From Thermotoga sp. 4484_232 (GTDB taxonomy: Bacteria; Thermotogota; Thermotogae; Thermotogales; Thermotogaceae): 5,630 nt of DNA. Position 1 is the stretch's first letter, and every line of letters begins with the position of its first letter. The notes under the pieces are model-generated. The model did not search any database and was not told the DNA's origin. It worked only from the letters and a program-made list of their open reading frames with translations. The position numbers were made by a program, and so were the translations under genes. The stretch is taken from positions 1-5,630 of the forward strand of contig MZGO01000055.1 of assembly GCA_002084985.1 (NCBI GenBank). The letters run 5' to 3'. Shown here in pieces: positions 1 through 5,630 of this stretch.

Positions 1-537
1 GGGAGTCATCTTGGAAGTGGTGAAGATAAGGGAATAGATAGAATAGCAAAGGGTTTGGATGAGGTATTCAAAAGAACCGAAAAAAAGCCTGTCATGGTAC
101 TTCTCGAGAATGTCTCACCTAAAGGAGGTAACATAGGTTACAAAATAGATCACCTTAGAGGAATAATTGAGCTTTCCAGCTATCCAAGTCGTTTAGGAAT
201 CACTTACGATACATGCCATGGTTTCGACGCTGGATACGATATAACAACAAAGGAGGGTGTTTCCAGGTTACTCGAAGAGATCGAGAAGAATGTAGGACTT
301 TCAAGATTGAAGATGATACATCTTAACGATTCCAAGTATCCTTTAGGGGAAGCAAAAGACAGACACGAGAGTATAGGAAAAGGGTACATCGGTGAGAAGG
401 GGTTCAGTGTGTTCTTTTCCTTCGAAAATGTAAGGAGAGTCCCTTGGATACTGGAAACCCCTGGGGGAAACAAAGAGCATGCGGAGGATATAAAGACAGT
501 CTTTGAAATCCTCAAAAAATACGGGATCGAGGGATGA
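1..537 (+). CDS. nfo: Endonuclease IV (AP endonuclease), 3' part; 5' end outside window
   Basis: This is the C-terminal 178 residues of endonuclease IV, the metal-dependent enzyme that cuts DNA 5' of abasic sites in base-excision repair. The frame is open from base 1 and begins at Gly-Ser-His, the tail of the family's HPGSH motif, so about 110 residues are missing from a usual ~285. Numbering from the first codon of the window, the expected metal ligands downstream of that point are all present: E36 (LLEN), D70 and H73 (DTCHGF), H107 (HLND), D120 and H122 (DRHESIG) and E152 (ILETPG). The family also supplies two earlier His ligands, which lie outside the window. There is an in-frame TTG at 55, but it falls inside the conserved fold and is not a start. 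The stop (535-537) lies 2 nt before the chosen rqcH start, which implies co-transcription and translational coupling. Identification is secure; only the N-terminus is unseen. Confidence 0.96.
   Translation, partial: GSHLGSGEDKGIDRIAKGLDEVFKRTEKKPVMVLLENVSPKGGNIGYKIDHLRGIIELSSYPSRLGITYDTCHGFDAGYDITTKEGVSRLLEEIEKNVGLSRLKMIHLNDSKYPLGEAKDRHESIGKGYIGEKGFSVFFSFENVRRVPWILETPGGNKEHAEDIKTVFEILKKYGIEG
529..533 (+). promoter_or_regulatory. Ribosome binding site of rqcH
   Basis: GAGGG sits at the very end of nfo, 6 nt before ATG 540 but directly abutting ATG 534. This spacing is the main reason to prefer 540 as the start. The site lies inside the last nfo codons, so translation of the two genes is likely coupled. 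Confidence 0.7.
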
Positions 538-539
538 AA

Positions 540-2228
540 ATGCCCTTCGATGGATTGATGATGAAGAAGGTAACAGATGAGATGAAAAAGGTTGTTGGAC
601 AGTTCCTGAAGCAGATATACCAGCCAACCTCCGTAGATTACTTCTTTCTCTTTCAAAACCATACACTCAGGATTTCACTCAATCCCTCCATGTCACACTT
701 ATCCATTGTTGAGAAGGAGAAATTCGGATCCAAAATGCCTTCCTCTTTTACAATGTTTCTGAGAAAAAAGCTGAAAGGGGCAAGACTCGAGGAGATCGAG
801 CAAAGGGGACTGGATAGAGTTGCGATATTTCGATTTCATAAAATGGATGAAATAGGAAAAGAGCACGATTACGAATTGATAGTGGAGATAATGGGAAAGT
901 TCTCAAACATGCTGTTGGTAGAAAATGGGAAAATCCTCGATGTTCACAGAAGGATATCGACACGAAAAAGGGAACTACTTCCAGGAAGAGAGTACGTTCC
1001 ATATCCATCTGGAAAAATAAACATTCTGGAAGAGGATATCGAGACGATCCTAAAAGAACTCGAAGACATACCCATCGATAAATTTCTGTTGAAGAAACTG
1101 GAAGGTTTCTCAAATTTTTCGATATCGGAGTTACTTGCGAGGGCAGGAGTGGATTTCACATTCTCCGCTTCCAACATGACACAACCCAGATTTGAAAAAA
1201 TCAAGAAAGCTGTGGAAAGTTTGAAAAAAGACTATTTCATGGTGGGTGCTTTCGTTTACTTTCGAAACGAGCATCCGTGTGAAATTACCCCTTTCCCTTC
1301 TTTGATTCTTTCTCATTTAGCGGAGAAGCATTTTTCCTCCCCGTCAGAAGCCATCAATCTTTTTTACAAATGGAAGGAAGGGAAATCCGCTTTCGAACAG
1401 AAGAAAAAAGAGTTGGAAAAGATCGTTGTCACCAGAATCGAGGAATTTGAAAATCTTAAGGGGAAGCTGTTAAAAGAGCTGAAAGAATCAGAAGATTTTG
1501 AAAAATACAAGAAGATGGGAGATCTTATGATTTACAGCTTACATGAAATAAAGGATAAGAAGGGTGAGGCGGTGCTAGTTGACTGGGAAACTGGTGAAAA
1601 AATTCGTGTGGTTCTTGATAAGGACCCCTCAAAGAAGGCTCAGGATTACTTTGAAAGATATAAGAAACTTAAGAGAAAATATGAAAGGTTGAAAAGTAGA
1701 GTACCTGAAATTGAAAGGGAATTGGAGTATCTGTACCAGTTATGGCAGACCATCGTAGACTCGGAAGATGAAGAGACATTAAGAGAGATAGAAGATGAGA
1801 TGATTTCTGAAGGCATTATAAAAGTGAAAAGAAAAAGGAAGGGGACAATCGGGTATAAACCCAGGGAAACCGTTTTTAAAGGTTTCAAAATACTTATAGG
1901 AAAAAACAACAGGCAAAACGATTCCCTCGTAAGAAACGCGTCAGATGATGACTTATGGTTTCATGCTCGTGAAATGCCAGGTGCTCATGTTGTGTTGAAA
2001 GTGGAAGGAAAAACTCCCGATGAAGAGGTTATAGAATATGCAGCGGCTCTTGCTGCAGGATATTCAAGGGGAAAACTTTCAGGAAACGTTCCTGTAGATT
2101 ATACTAAGATAAAATACGTTTCAAAACCGAAGGGTGCAAAACCAGGATTGGTCGTTTACAGGAACCATAAAACATTGGTTGTAAAGCCCCGCAGATTGGA
2201 GGAGAATACAGGCTATGGTGGGTTATGA
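540..2228 (+). CDS. rqcH: RqcH / NFACT-family ribosome quality-control protein (formerly 'fibronectin-binding protein')
   Basis: This is a 562-residue NFACT protein, about the length of Bacillus RqcH. Family members bind large ribosomal subunits that carry stalled nascent chains and recruit tRNA-Ala to add C-terminal alanine tails, marking the chain for degradation. The order of domains is: NFACT-N starting MPFDG, with GLDR at 90-93 (the DR pair matches the one essential for tailing in B. subtilis), GKFSN at 119-123 and LLPGREY at 146-152; long charged coiled-coil helices at about 280-325 and 365-425, flanking a KKMGDL segment; and NFACT-R from about 440, with DDDLWFHAR (469-477), VPVDYT (517-522) and KPKGAKPG (529-536). 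I chose ATG 540 because GAGGG at 529-533 is then well spaced and the protein starts at the conserved MPFDG. ATG 534 (two residues longer, overlapping the nfo stop as ATGA) is possible but has no spacer to that site. No signal peptide or anchor is seen, so it should act in the cytoplasm. Confidence 0.93.
   Translation: MPFDGLMMKKVTDEMKKVVGQFLKQIYQPTSVDYFFLFQNHTLRISLNPSMSHLSIVEKEKFGSKMPSSFTMFLRKKLKGARLEEIEQRGLDRVAIFRFHKMDEIGKEHDYELIVEIMGKFSNMLLVENGKILDVHRRISTRKRELLPGREYVPYPSGKINILEEDIETILKELEDIPIDKFLLKKLEGFSNFSISELLARAGVDFTFSASNMTQPRFEKIKKAVESLKKDYFMVGAFVYFRNEHPCEITPFPSLILSHLAEKHFSSPSEAINLFYKWKEGKSAFEQKKKELEKIVVTRIEEFENLKGKLLKELKESEDFEKYKKMGDLMIYSLHEIKDKKGEAVLVDWETGEKIRVVLDKDPSKKAQDYFERYKKLKRKYERLKSRVPEIERELEYLYQLWQTIVDSEDEETLREIEDEMISEGIIKVKRKRKGTIGYKPRETVFKGFKILIGKNNRQNDSLVRNASDDDLWFHAREMPGAHVVLKVEGKTPDEEVIEYAAALAAGYSRGKLSGNVPVDYTKIKYVSKPKGAKPGLVVYRNHKTLVVKPRRLEENTGYGGL
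2198..2204 (+). promoter_or_regulatory. Ribosome binding site of mgtA, inside rqcH
   Basis: GGAGGAG lies within the last codons of rqcH, where it encodes part of Leu-Glu-Glu, 10 nt before ATG 2215. It supports the overlapping mgtA start rather than a start after the rqcH stop. Confidence 0.8.
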
Positions 2229-3537
2229 AATATTCGTGAGATCTTATAGGGATACCAACGAAGACGGTATCGGGGATATCCGGGGAATCGAAGAATCTAT
2301 CTCTTACTTTCTCTCACTGGGTGTGAATCTACTATGGCTCATGCCCATATTCAAATCCCCGTCTTTCCACGGGTACGATGTCATGGATTTTAAAAGTGTC
2401 AATCCGCTTTACGGTGATATAGAGGATTTCAAAAGATTGATTTCGACTCTTCATGGTGAAGGAATAAAAGTGATACTGGATTTCCCACTTCAACACACGA
2501 GTTCTCTCCATCCCTGGTTTGAAAAAGCCCTCTCCGGTGATGAGAATTTCAGGAATTACTACTTATGGAGCGAAAGAGAAGAAGTTCTCTTAGAGAGGAG
2601 AGAGTGGGATGGTCAGCCTGTATGGCATCCCTCACCCTCAGGGCATTACAGAGGGTTGTTCGGAGCGGGTCTTCCGGATTTGAATTACAGCAACGAAGAG
2701 GTTTCAAGAAAAATGAAGGAAATTTTGAAATACTGGTTTGATATGGGAATAGATGGCGTGAGATTGGATGCGGCAAAACACATATTCGAAGATTCTAAGC
2801 AGAACAAGAGATTCTGGGGAGAGTTCTTGAAAGATTTTGAGGGGAAAATGTTCATTGGAGAAATATGGGCCTCCCAGGATACAGTGGATGAATACGGTGA
2901 GATATTCGGATATGTGTTCAATTTTTTGCTTTCATATTCCATAAAAGAATCTGTTAAAAGAGGAGATCCAGATCTGTTGATAGAAGGTATTCAGGAAAGC
3001 TTGAAAGACAAGAGCTACATCCCAGTGAACTTTCTCACGAATCACGATATGACAAGACTAGCAGATGAGATAGAGGACGAGAGAAAGAGAAAATTGGCGT
3101 TTTCTATCCTGATGACCTTACCTGGTATTCCTTTCATATTCTACGGTGAAGAGCTCGGAATGAAAGGACGTTATGATCCGTTCTTCACAGAAGACGTTCT
3201 GGAGCCTTTCCCTTGGAGAGAAACCCTGTACACTAGAGGCCAAACCATGTGGAAGTCCTTTAAATACCTGAGAGCCCATTCCGGATTCTCTGTGGAAGCT
3301 AATGAAAGTAGAGAAGATAGTTTATTGAATCACATCAGAGAGTTAGGAAGATGGAGAAGAAGCAATCCCTGGATAGATGTGGCAAGTATTGATGGATTGG
3401 AAAGAAGGGGAAGTGCAATCTCCTATGAGCTTGTAGGCGAAAGGAGAATTCGTATCTTTCATAACTTTTCAAAAGAGGAAGTGGAAATTGAAGGAATCCC
3501 CTTGAAACCATATGAAAGTTTTATAGCAAAGGGGTGA
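2215..3537 (+). CDS. mgtA: 4-alpha-glucanotransferase, GH13 family (T. maritima MgtA type)
   Basis: This 440-residue GH13 enzyme closely parallels T. maritima MgtA (441 residues), which transfers 1,4-alpha-glucan segments between maltodextrins. The conserved GH13 regions occur in order: region I with D89 and H94 (DFPLQHTS); region II GVRLDAAKH with R183 and nucleophile D185; region III with acid/base E216 (IGEIWA); and region IV TNHD with D278. E216 and D278 have the same numbers as I recall for T. maritima, and D185 is one lower. The barrel runs to about 385 and a short beta-rich C-terminal domain follows. The start MVGYEIFVRS aligns with MIGYQIYVRS, which favours ATG 2215 over GTG 2218; GGAGGAG at 2198-2204 serves it. 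It overlaps the rqcH end by 14 nt in another frame. There is no signal peptide, so it is likely cytoplasmic. Alternative: another small GH13 alpha-amylase or glucosidase; the maltosyltransferase MmtA is much longer. Confidence 0.92.
   Translation: MVGYEIFVRSYRDTNEDGIGDIRGIEESISYFLSLGVNLLWLMPIFKSPSFHGYDVMDFKSVNPLYGDIEDFKRLISTLHGEGIKVILDFPLQHTSSLHPWFEKALSGDENFRNYYLWSEREEVLLERREWDGQPVWHPSPSGHYRGLFGAGLPDLNYSNEEVSRKMKEILKYWFDMGIDGVRLDAAKHIFEDSKQNKRFWGEFLKDFEGKMFIGEIWASQDTVDEYGEIFGYVFNFLLSYSIKESVKRGDPDLLIEGIQESLKDKSYIPVNFLTNHDMTRLADEIEDERKRKLAFSILMTLPGIPFIFYGEELGMKGRYDPFFTEDVLEPFPWRETLYTRGQTMWKSFKYLRAHSGFSVEANESREDSLLNHIRELGRWRRSNPWIDVASIDGLERRGSAISYELVGERRIRIFHNFSKEEVEIEGIPLKPYESFIAKG
3531..3537 (+). 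promoter_or_regulatory. Ribosome binding site of apeA, overlapping the mgtA stop
   Basis: GGGGTGA contains the mgtA stop codon (TGA 3535-3537) and matches the GGTGA part of the anti-Shine-Dalgarno pairing. It lies 6 nt before ATG 3544. A ribosome terminating on mgtA would stand on this site, which suggests coupling. Confidence 0.75.
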
Positions 3538-3543
3538 GAATTC

Positions 3544-4899
3544 ATGAAGTATAAACCTGTATCGGCTTGGAAAATTAGGGACAAAGAGGTCATCGAAAAA
3601 TTTGCAAAGGATTACTTGGAATTCATGAAAAAAGCCAAGACGGAAAGATTAACCATTTCCATCTTCGAGGATATGCTCAAGGAGAAAGGATTCATTCCCT
3701 TGGATGAGTTCACCGGTGATCCTAAGGACATGGCGGTGTACCATATCAACCTCGGTAAAGCCCTTTTTGCCCTCAGAGTGATCGATGATTTGAGAAGCGG
3801 TATGAACCTGGTGGTAGCGCACATCGATTCTCCAAGGCTCGATCTAAAACCCAGGCCGCTGATAGAGGAGGAAGAGATCGCTCTTTTCAAAACTCACTAC
3901 TATGGGGGCATAAAGAAATATCACTGGTTGAACATACCCCTTGCCATACACGGGGTCGTGTACACATCTGAAGGGAAGAAAGTGGAGATACACCTTGGAG
4001 AGGATCCTGACGATCCCGTTTTCGCCATCCCAGACATACTTCCACATCTGGATAGAAAGGACAAGAGCGTGAAGGAGAAATTTCAGGCTGAAAAATTGAA
4101 CCCGATTGTGGGAACGGTCCCTTCAGATGAAGAAAAGGAAGCTGTGAAAATGAACGTCTTGAGGATTTTGAATGAAAAATATGGGATAACGGAAGAGGAT
4201 CTGATAAGTGCGGAACTGGAGCTTGTTCCCGCCATGTTTCCAAGAGAAGTAGGAATAGACAGGAGTCTCATAGGAGCGTACGGTCACGATGATAGGGTTT
4301 GCTCTTTTGCTGGTATCAAAGCTCTGCTCTCTGTTGAAAGCCCCTCGAAGTCCTTCGGAGTGATTCTCTTCGACAAAGAAGAGATAGGAAGCGAAGGAAA
4401 TACGAGCGCAAAGTCCAGATTTTATCTTAGAGTTCTTAGAAAGATATTGAAAATGCAGGGAGTTTCGGATGTCGAGTACGCACTAGATGAGGTTTTGGAA
4501 AAAACCAGCGTCATTTCTGGAGATGTGTGTGCGGGTGTGAATCCTCCATACAAGGAAGTTCACGATATAAACAACGCTCCAAGGCTGGGATATGGAGTCG
4601 TTCTGGTCAAGTACACCGGATCGGGCGGAAAGTACGGTTCAAACGATGCCCACGCCGAATTTGTGGGAAAAATAAGGAGAATCCTCAAGGAAAGTGGTGT
4701 AGTCTGGCAGGTCGGTCTTCTTGGAAAAGTGGATGAAGGTGGGGGAGGAACTGTTGCTAAATTCCTAGCTGATAAAGGAGCTCAAGTCGTGGATATGGGG
4801 CCTGCCCTTCTTGGTATGCATTCACCTTTTGAACTGGTATCTAAAGCCGATCTTTACGAAACGTATCTGGCATACAAAAACTTATTGGAAAAAATGTGA
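3544..4899 (+). CDS. apeA: M18-family zinc aminopeptidase
   Basis: This 451-residue protein is a cocatalytic two-zinc metallo-aminopeptidase of family M18 that removes N-terminal residues from peptides in the cytoplasm. Family members form dodecameric tetrahedral particles. Visible site residues are H93 and D95 (AHIDSPR), a bridging Asp in GHDDR (most likely D249), the general base E279 and zinc ligand E280 (FDKEEIGS), D327 (SGDVC) and H426 (GMHSPFE). The full set is present, so the enzyme should be active. It strongly resembles the T. maritima M18 protein that I remember as TM0365, including length and the NAPRLGYG and SNDAHAEF stretches. The ATG is 6 nt after the mgtA stop, with GGGGTGA at 3531-3537 overlapping that stop. 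Tandem TGA-TAA lies at 4897-4902. Substrate preference cannot be read from the sequence; M18 members often favour acidic N-terminal residues. The symbol apeA follows common naming and is less certain than the family. Confidence 0.93.
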   Translation: MKYKPVSAWKIRDKEVIEKFAKDYLEFMKKAKTERLTISIFEDMLKEKGFIPLDEFTGDPKDMAVYHINLGKALFALRVIDDLRSGMNLVVAHIDSPRLDLKPRPLIEEEEIALFKTHYYGGIKKYHWLNIPLAIHGVVYTSEGKKVEIHLGEDPDDPVFAIPDILPHLDRKDKSVKEKFQAEKLNPIVGTVPSDEEKEAVKMNVLRILNEKYGITEEDLISAELELVPAMFPREVGIDRSLIGAYGHDDRVCSFAGIKALLSVESPSKSFGVILFDKEEIGSEGNTSAKSRFYLRVLRKILKMQGVSDVEYALDEVLEKTSVISGDVCAGVNPPYKEVHDINNAPRLGYGVVLVKYTGSGGKYGSNDAHAEFVGKIRRILKESGVVWQVGLLGKVDEGGGGTVAKFLADKGAQVVDMGPALLGMHSPFELVSKADLYETYLAYKNLLEKM

Positions 4900-4930
4900 T
4901 AACAGGGTATCTGATCCACCATGACCGCGT

Positions 4931-4940
4931 AGGAGGTGAT
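4931..4940 (+). promoter_or_regulatory. Perfect Shine-Dalgarno sequence in the nth leader, with no normally spaced start
   Basis: AGGAGGTGAT is a full ten-base complement of the usual 16S rRNA 3' end and the best such match in the window. No ATG, GTG or TTG follows at a usual distance: TTG 4940 touches it, GTG 4975 is far downstream, and the nth ATG is 43 nt from its last base. A hairpin between the two could close the gap. Confidence 0.75.
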
Positions 4941-4943
4941 TGT

Positions 4944-4976
4944 ACCGGGCTTTTCTGTAAAAAAATCCTGCCCGGT
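4944..4976 (+). other. GC-rich inverted repeat (RNA hairpin) between the strong ribosome site and the nth start
   Basis: ACCGGGC (4944-4950) pairs perfectly with GCCCGGT (4970-4976), giving a 7-bp stem with a 19-nt loop that holds TTTT and a run of seven A. A T-G wobble (4943 with 4977) could extend the stem. No T-run follows the 3' arm, so it does not look like an intrinsic terminator. The 3' arm includes GGT of a local ribosome-site match, and the nth ATG lies 7 nt after it. Confidence 0.65.
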
Positions 4977-4978
4977 GA
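4974..4978 (+). promoter_or_regulatory. Local, weaker ribosome-site match before nth
   Basis: GGTGA lies 5 nt before ATG 4984 and could serve it alone, as GGGGTGA does for apeA. Its first three bases are in the 3' arm of the hairpin, so it would be partly hidden when the RNA folds. Confidence 0.45.
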
Positions 4979-4983
4979 ATGCG

Positions 4984-5628
4984 ATGACTCCCGAGAAAAT
5001 TGTAAGAAGAATAATAGAGTTATTCCCGAGGACTCCGAAGGATAGGGATCCATTCAGGGTTCTTATCAAGACTATATTGAGTCAGAGAACCAGAGATGAA
5101 AATACCGATGAGGCTTCCAAAAGACTGTTCTCAAGATATAAAACCGTTGAGGATCTGGCTAAAGCTTCCCCTGAAGATCTATACGATCTCATAAAGCCAG
5201 CTGGGATGTACAGACAAAAAGCTGCCAGGATCATCGAGGTCTCCAGAAAAATACTGAAAGACTTTTCAGGCAAGGTTCCTGACAGTTTAGAAGATTTAAC
5301 AAAGCTTCCTGGTGTTGGTAGAAAAACAGCTAACATCGTACTTTGGGTATCCTTCAAAAAACCTGCCATCGCTGTAGATACCCATGTTCACAGAATAAGC
5401 AACAGACTGGGTCTTGTTAAAACCAAAAAACCTGAAGAGACGGAAGTCTCTTTGATGAAAATCCTTCCCAGATCACTCTGGGGGCCTTTAAATGGCTCTA
5501 TGGTGGAATTTGGAAGAAGAATATGTAAACCCCAATCTCCAAAATGTTCCATTTGTCCTCTAAAGGATGAATGCGATTACTACCATCGATTTCGTGCTTC
5601 AAAATCGAAGGAAAATTCCCCGGGTTGA
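4984..5628 (+). CDS. nth: Endonuclease III (DNA glycosylase / AP lyase)
   Basis: This 214-residue HhH-GPD enzyme excises oxidised pyrimidines and nicks the abasic strand in base-excision repair. The helix-hairpin-helix is at about 105-120 (LPGVGRKTA), with the Schiff-base lysine K114. D132 in VDTHVHR is the conserved catalytic Asp. A [4Fe-4S] cluster motif C181-X6-C188-X2-C191-X5-C197 closes the protein, followed by a short basic tail. E. coli Nth is 211 residues, so ATG 4984 gives a full-length enzyme. The frame stays open upstream to GTG 4936, but that codon lies inside a perfect Shine-Dalgarno sequence and would add 16 residues lacking family resemblance. GTG 4975 lies in a predicted hairpin and has no ribosome site of its own. 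The 84-nt gap after apeA is the longest in the window. With nfo it forms a repair pair flanking the block. Confidence 0.95.
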   Translation: MTPEKIVRRIIELFPRTPKDRDPFRVLIKTILSQRTRDENTDEASKRLFSRYKTVEDLAKASPEDLYDLIKPAGMYRQKAARIIEVSRKILKDFSGKVPDSLEDLTKLPGVGRKTANIVLWVSFKKPAIAVDTHVHRISNRLGLVKTKKPEETEVSLMKILPRSLWGPLNGSMVEFGRRICKPQSPKCSICPLKDECDYYHRFRASKSKENSPG

Positions 5629-5630
5629 AC

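Noticed and set aside
121..130. Strong Shine-Dalgarno-like AAAGGAGGTA inside nfo
   Set aside because: It encodes Lys-Gly-Gly of the conserved loop after LLEN in endonuclease IV, and no start codon follows at a useful distance.
502..516. Small inverted repeat TTTGA / TCAAA near the nfo end
   Set aside because: Five AT-rich pairs within coding sequence, with no T-run and another gene starting directly after; treated as chance.
204..662. Minus-strand open frame of 152 codons opposite nfo and rqcH
   Set aside because: It lies antisense to conserved plus-strand coding sequence and has no recognisable motif; it is a shadow frame, like the other minus-strand frames in the window.
4527..4736. Plus-strand 69-codon frame inside apeA
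   Set aside because: It is an out-of-frame overlap with the zinc-binding part of the M18 enzyme, without a good ribosome site or recognisable protein features.
4885..4913. Possible promoter for nth (TTGGAA at 4885, then TATCTG near 4908)
   Set aside because: The -10 match is poor and the -35 candidate lies in the last codons of apeA; the evidence is too weak to call.
4911..4940. Second hairpin masking the perfect ribosome site (GATCCACC region with GGTGAT)
   Set aside because: Pairing needs a bulged C and gives only two 3-bp blocks plus a wobble, which is unlikely to be stable in a probable thermophile.
4944..4976. Intrinsic terminator between apeA and nth
   Set aside because: The stem is GC-rich but no T-run follows on either strand, and the 3' arm runs straight into the nth start region.
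1..5630. CRISPR arrays, insertion sequences, tRNA or rRNA genes, phage or defence genes
   Set aside because: I looked for repeats, transposase motifs and RNA-gene signatures and saw none; nearly the whole window is coding for recognisable housekeeping proteins.

Overview
The window is a compact, wholly plus-strand gene run from a bacterium that most likely belongs to the Thermotogales (Thermotoga or Pseudothermotoga type). This rests on three things: gene order that, as I remember it, matches the Thermotoga maritima TM0362-TM0366 neighbourhood; a 440-residue 4-alpha-glucanotransferase that resembles T. maritima MgtA throughout; and an M18 aminopeptidase very close to the T. maritima protein. 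Base composition is moderately AT-rich, with many AGA/AGG and ATA codons. The proteins look diverged from T. maritima, so a related species or genus is more likely than T. maritima itself. No alignment was run; this is recognition by eye.

Layout: (1) 1-537, the C-terminal ~60% of endonuclease IV (nfo), cut by the window edge. (2) 540-2228, RqcH/NFACT protein, the bacterial ribosome quality-control factor often mislabelled fibronectin-binding protein. (3) 2215-3537, GH13 4-alpha-glucanotransferase (mgtA), overlapping rqcH by 14 nt. (4) 3544-4899, M18 zinc aminopeptidase (apeA-like), 6 nt after mgtA. (5) An 84-nt gap, 4900-4983. (6) 4984-5628, endonuclease III (nth). The four upstream genes are so tightly packed that they are almost certainly co-transcribed. 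nth probably belongs to the same unit, since no promoter or terminator is visible in the gap.

Functionally the cluster mixes base-excision repair (nfo and nth flank the block), rescue of stalled ribosomes (rqcH), maltodextrin metabolism (mgtA) and peptide turnover (apeA). I see no new multi-gene system. nfo and nth act in one pathway; the other genes look like housekeeping functions sharing an operon.

The most unusual part is the nth leader. A textbook-perfect Shine-Dalgarno sequence (AGGAGGTGAT, 4931-4940) has no start codon at a normal distance. It is followed by a GC-rich hairpin (4944-4976), and the nth ATG lies 7 nt past the hairpin. Folding would bring the strong site to an effective distance of about 14 nt while partly hiding a weaker local site. 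This is a candidate structure-bridged ribosome binding site.
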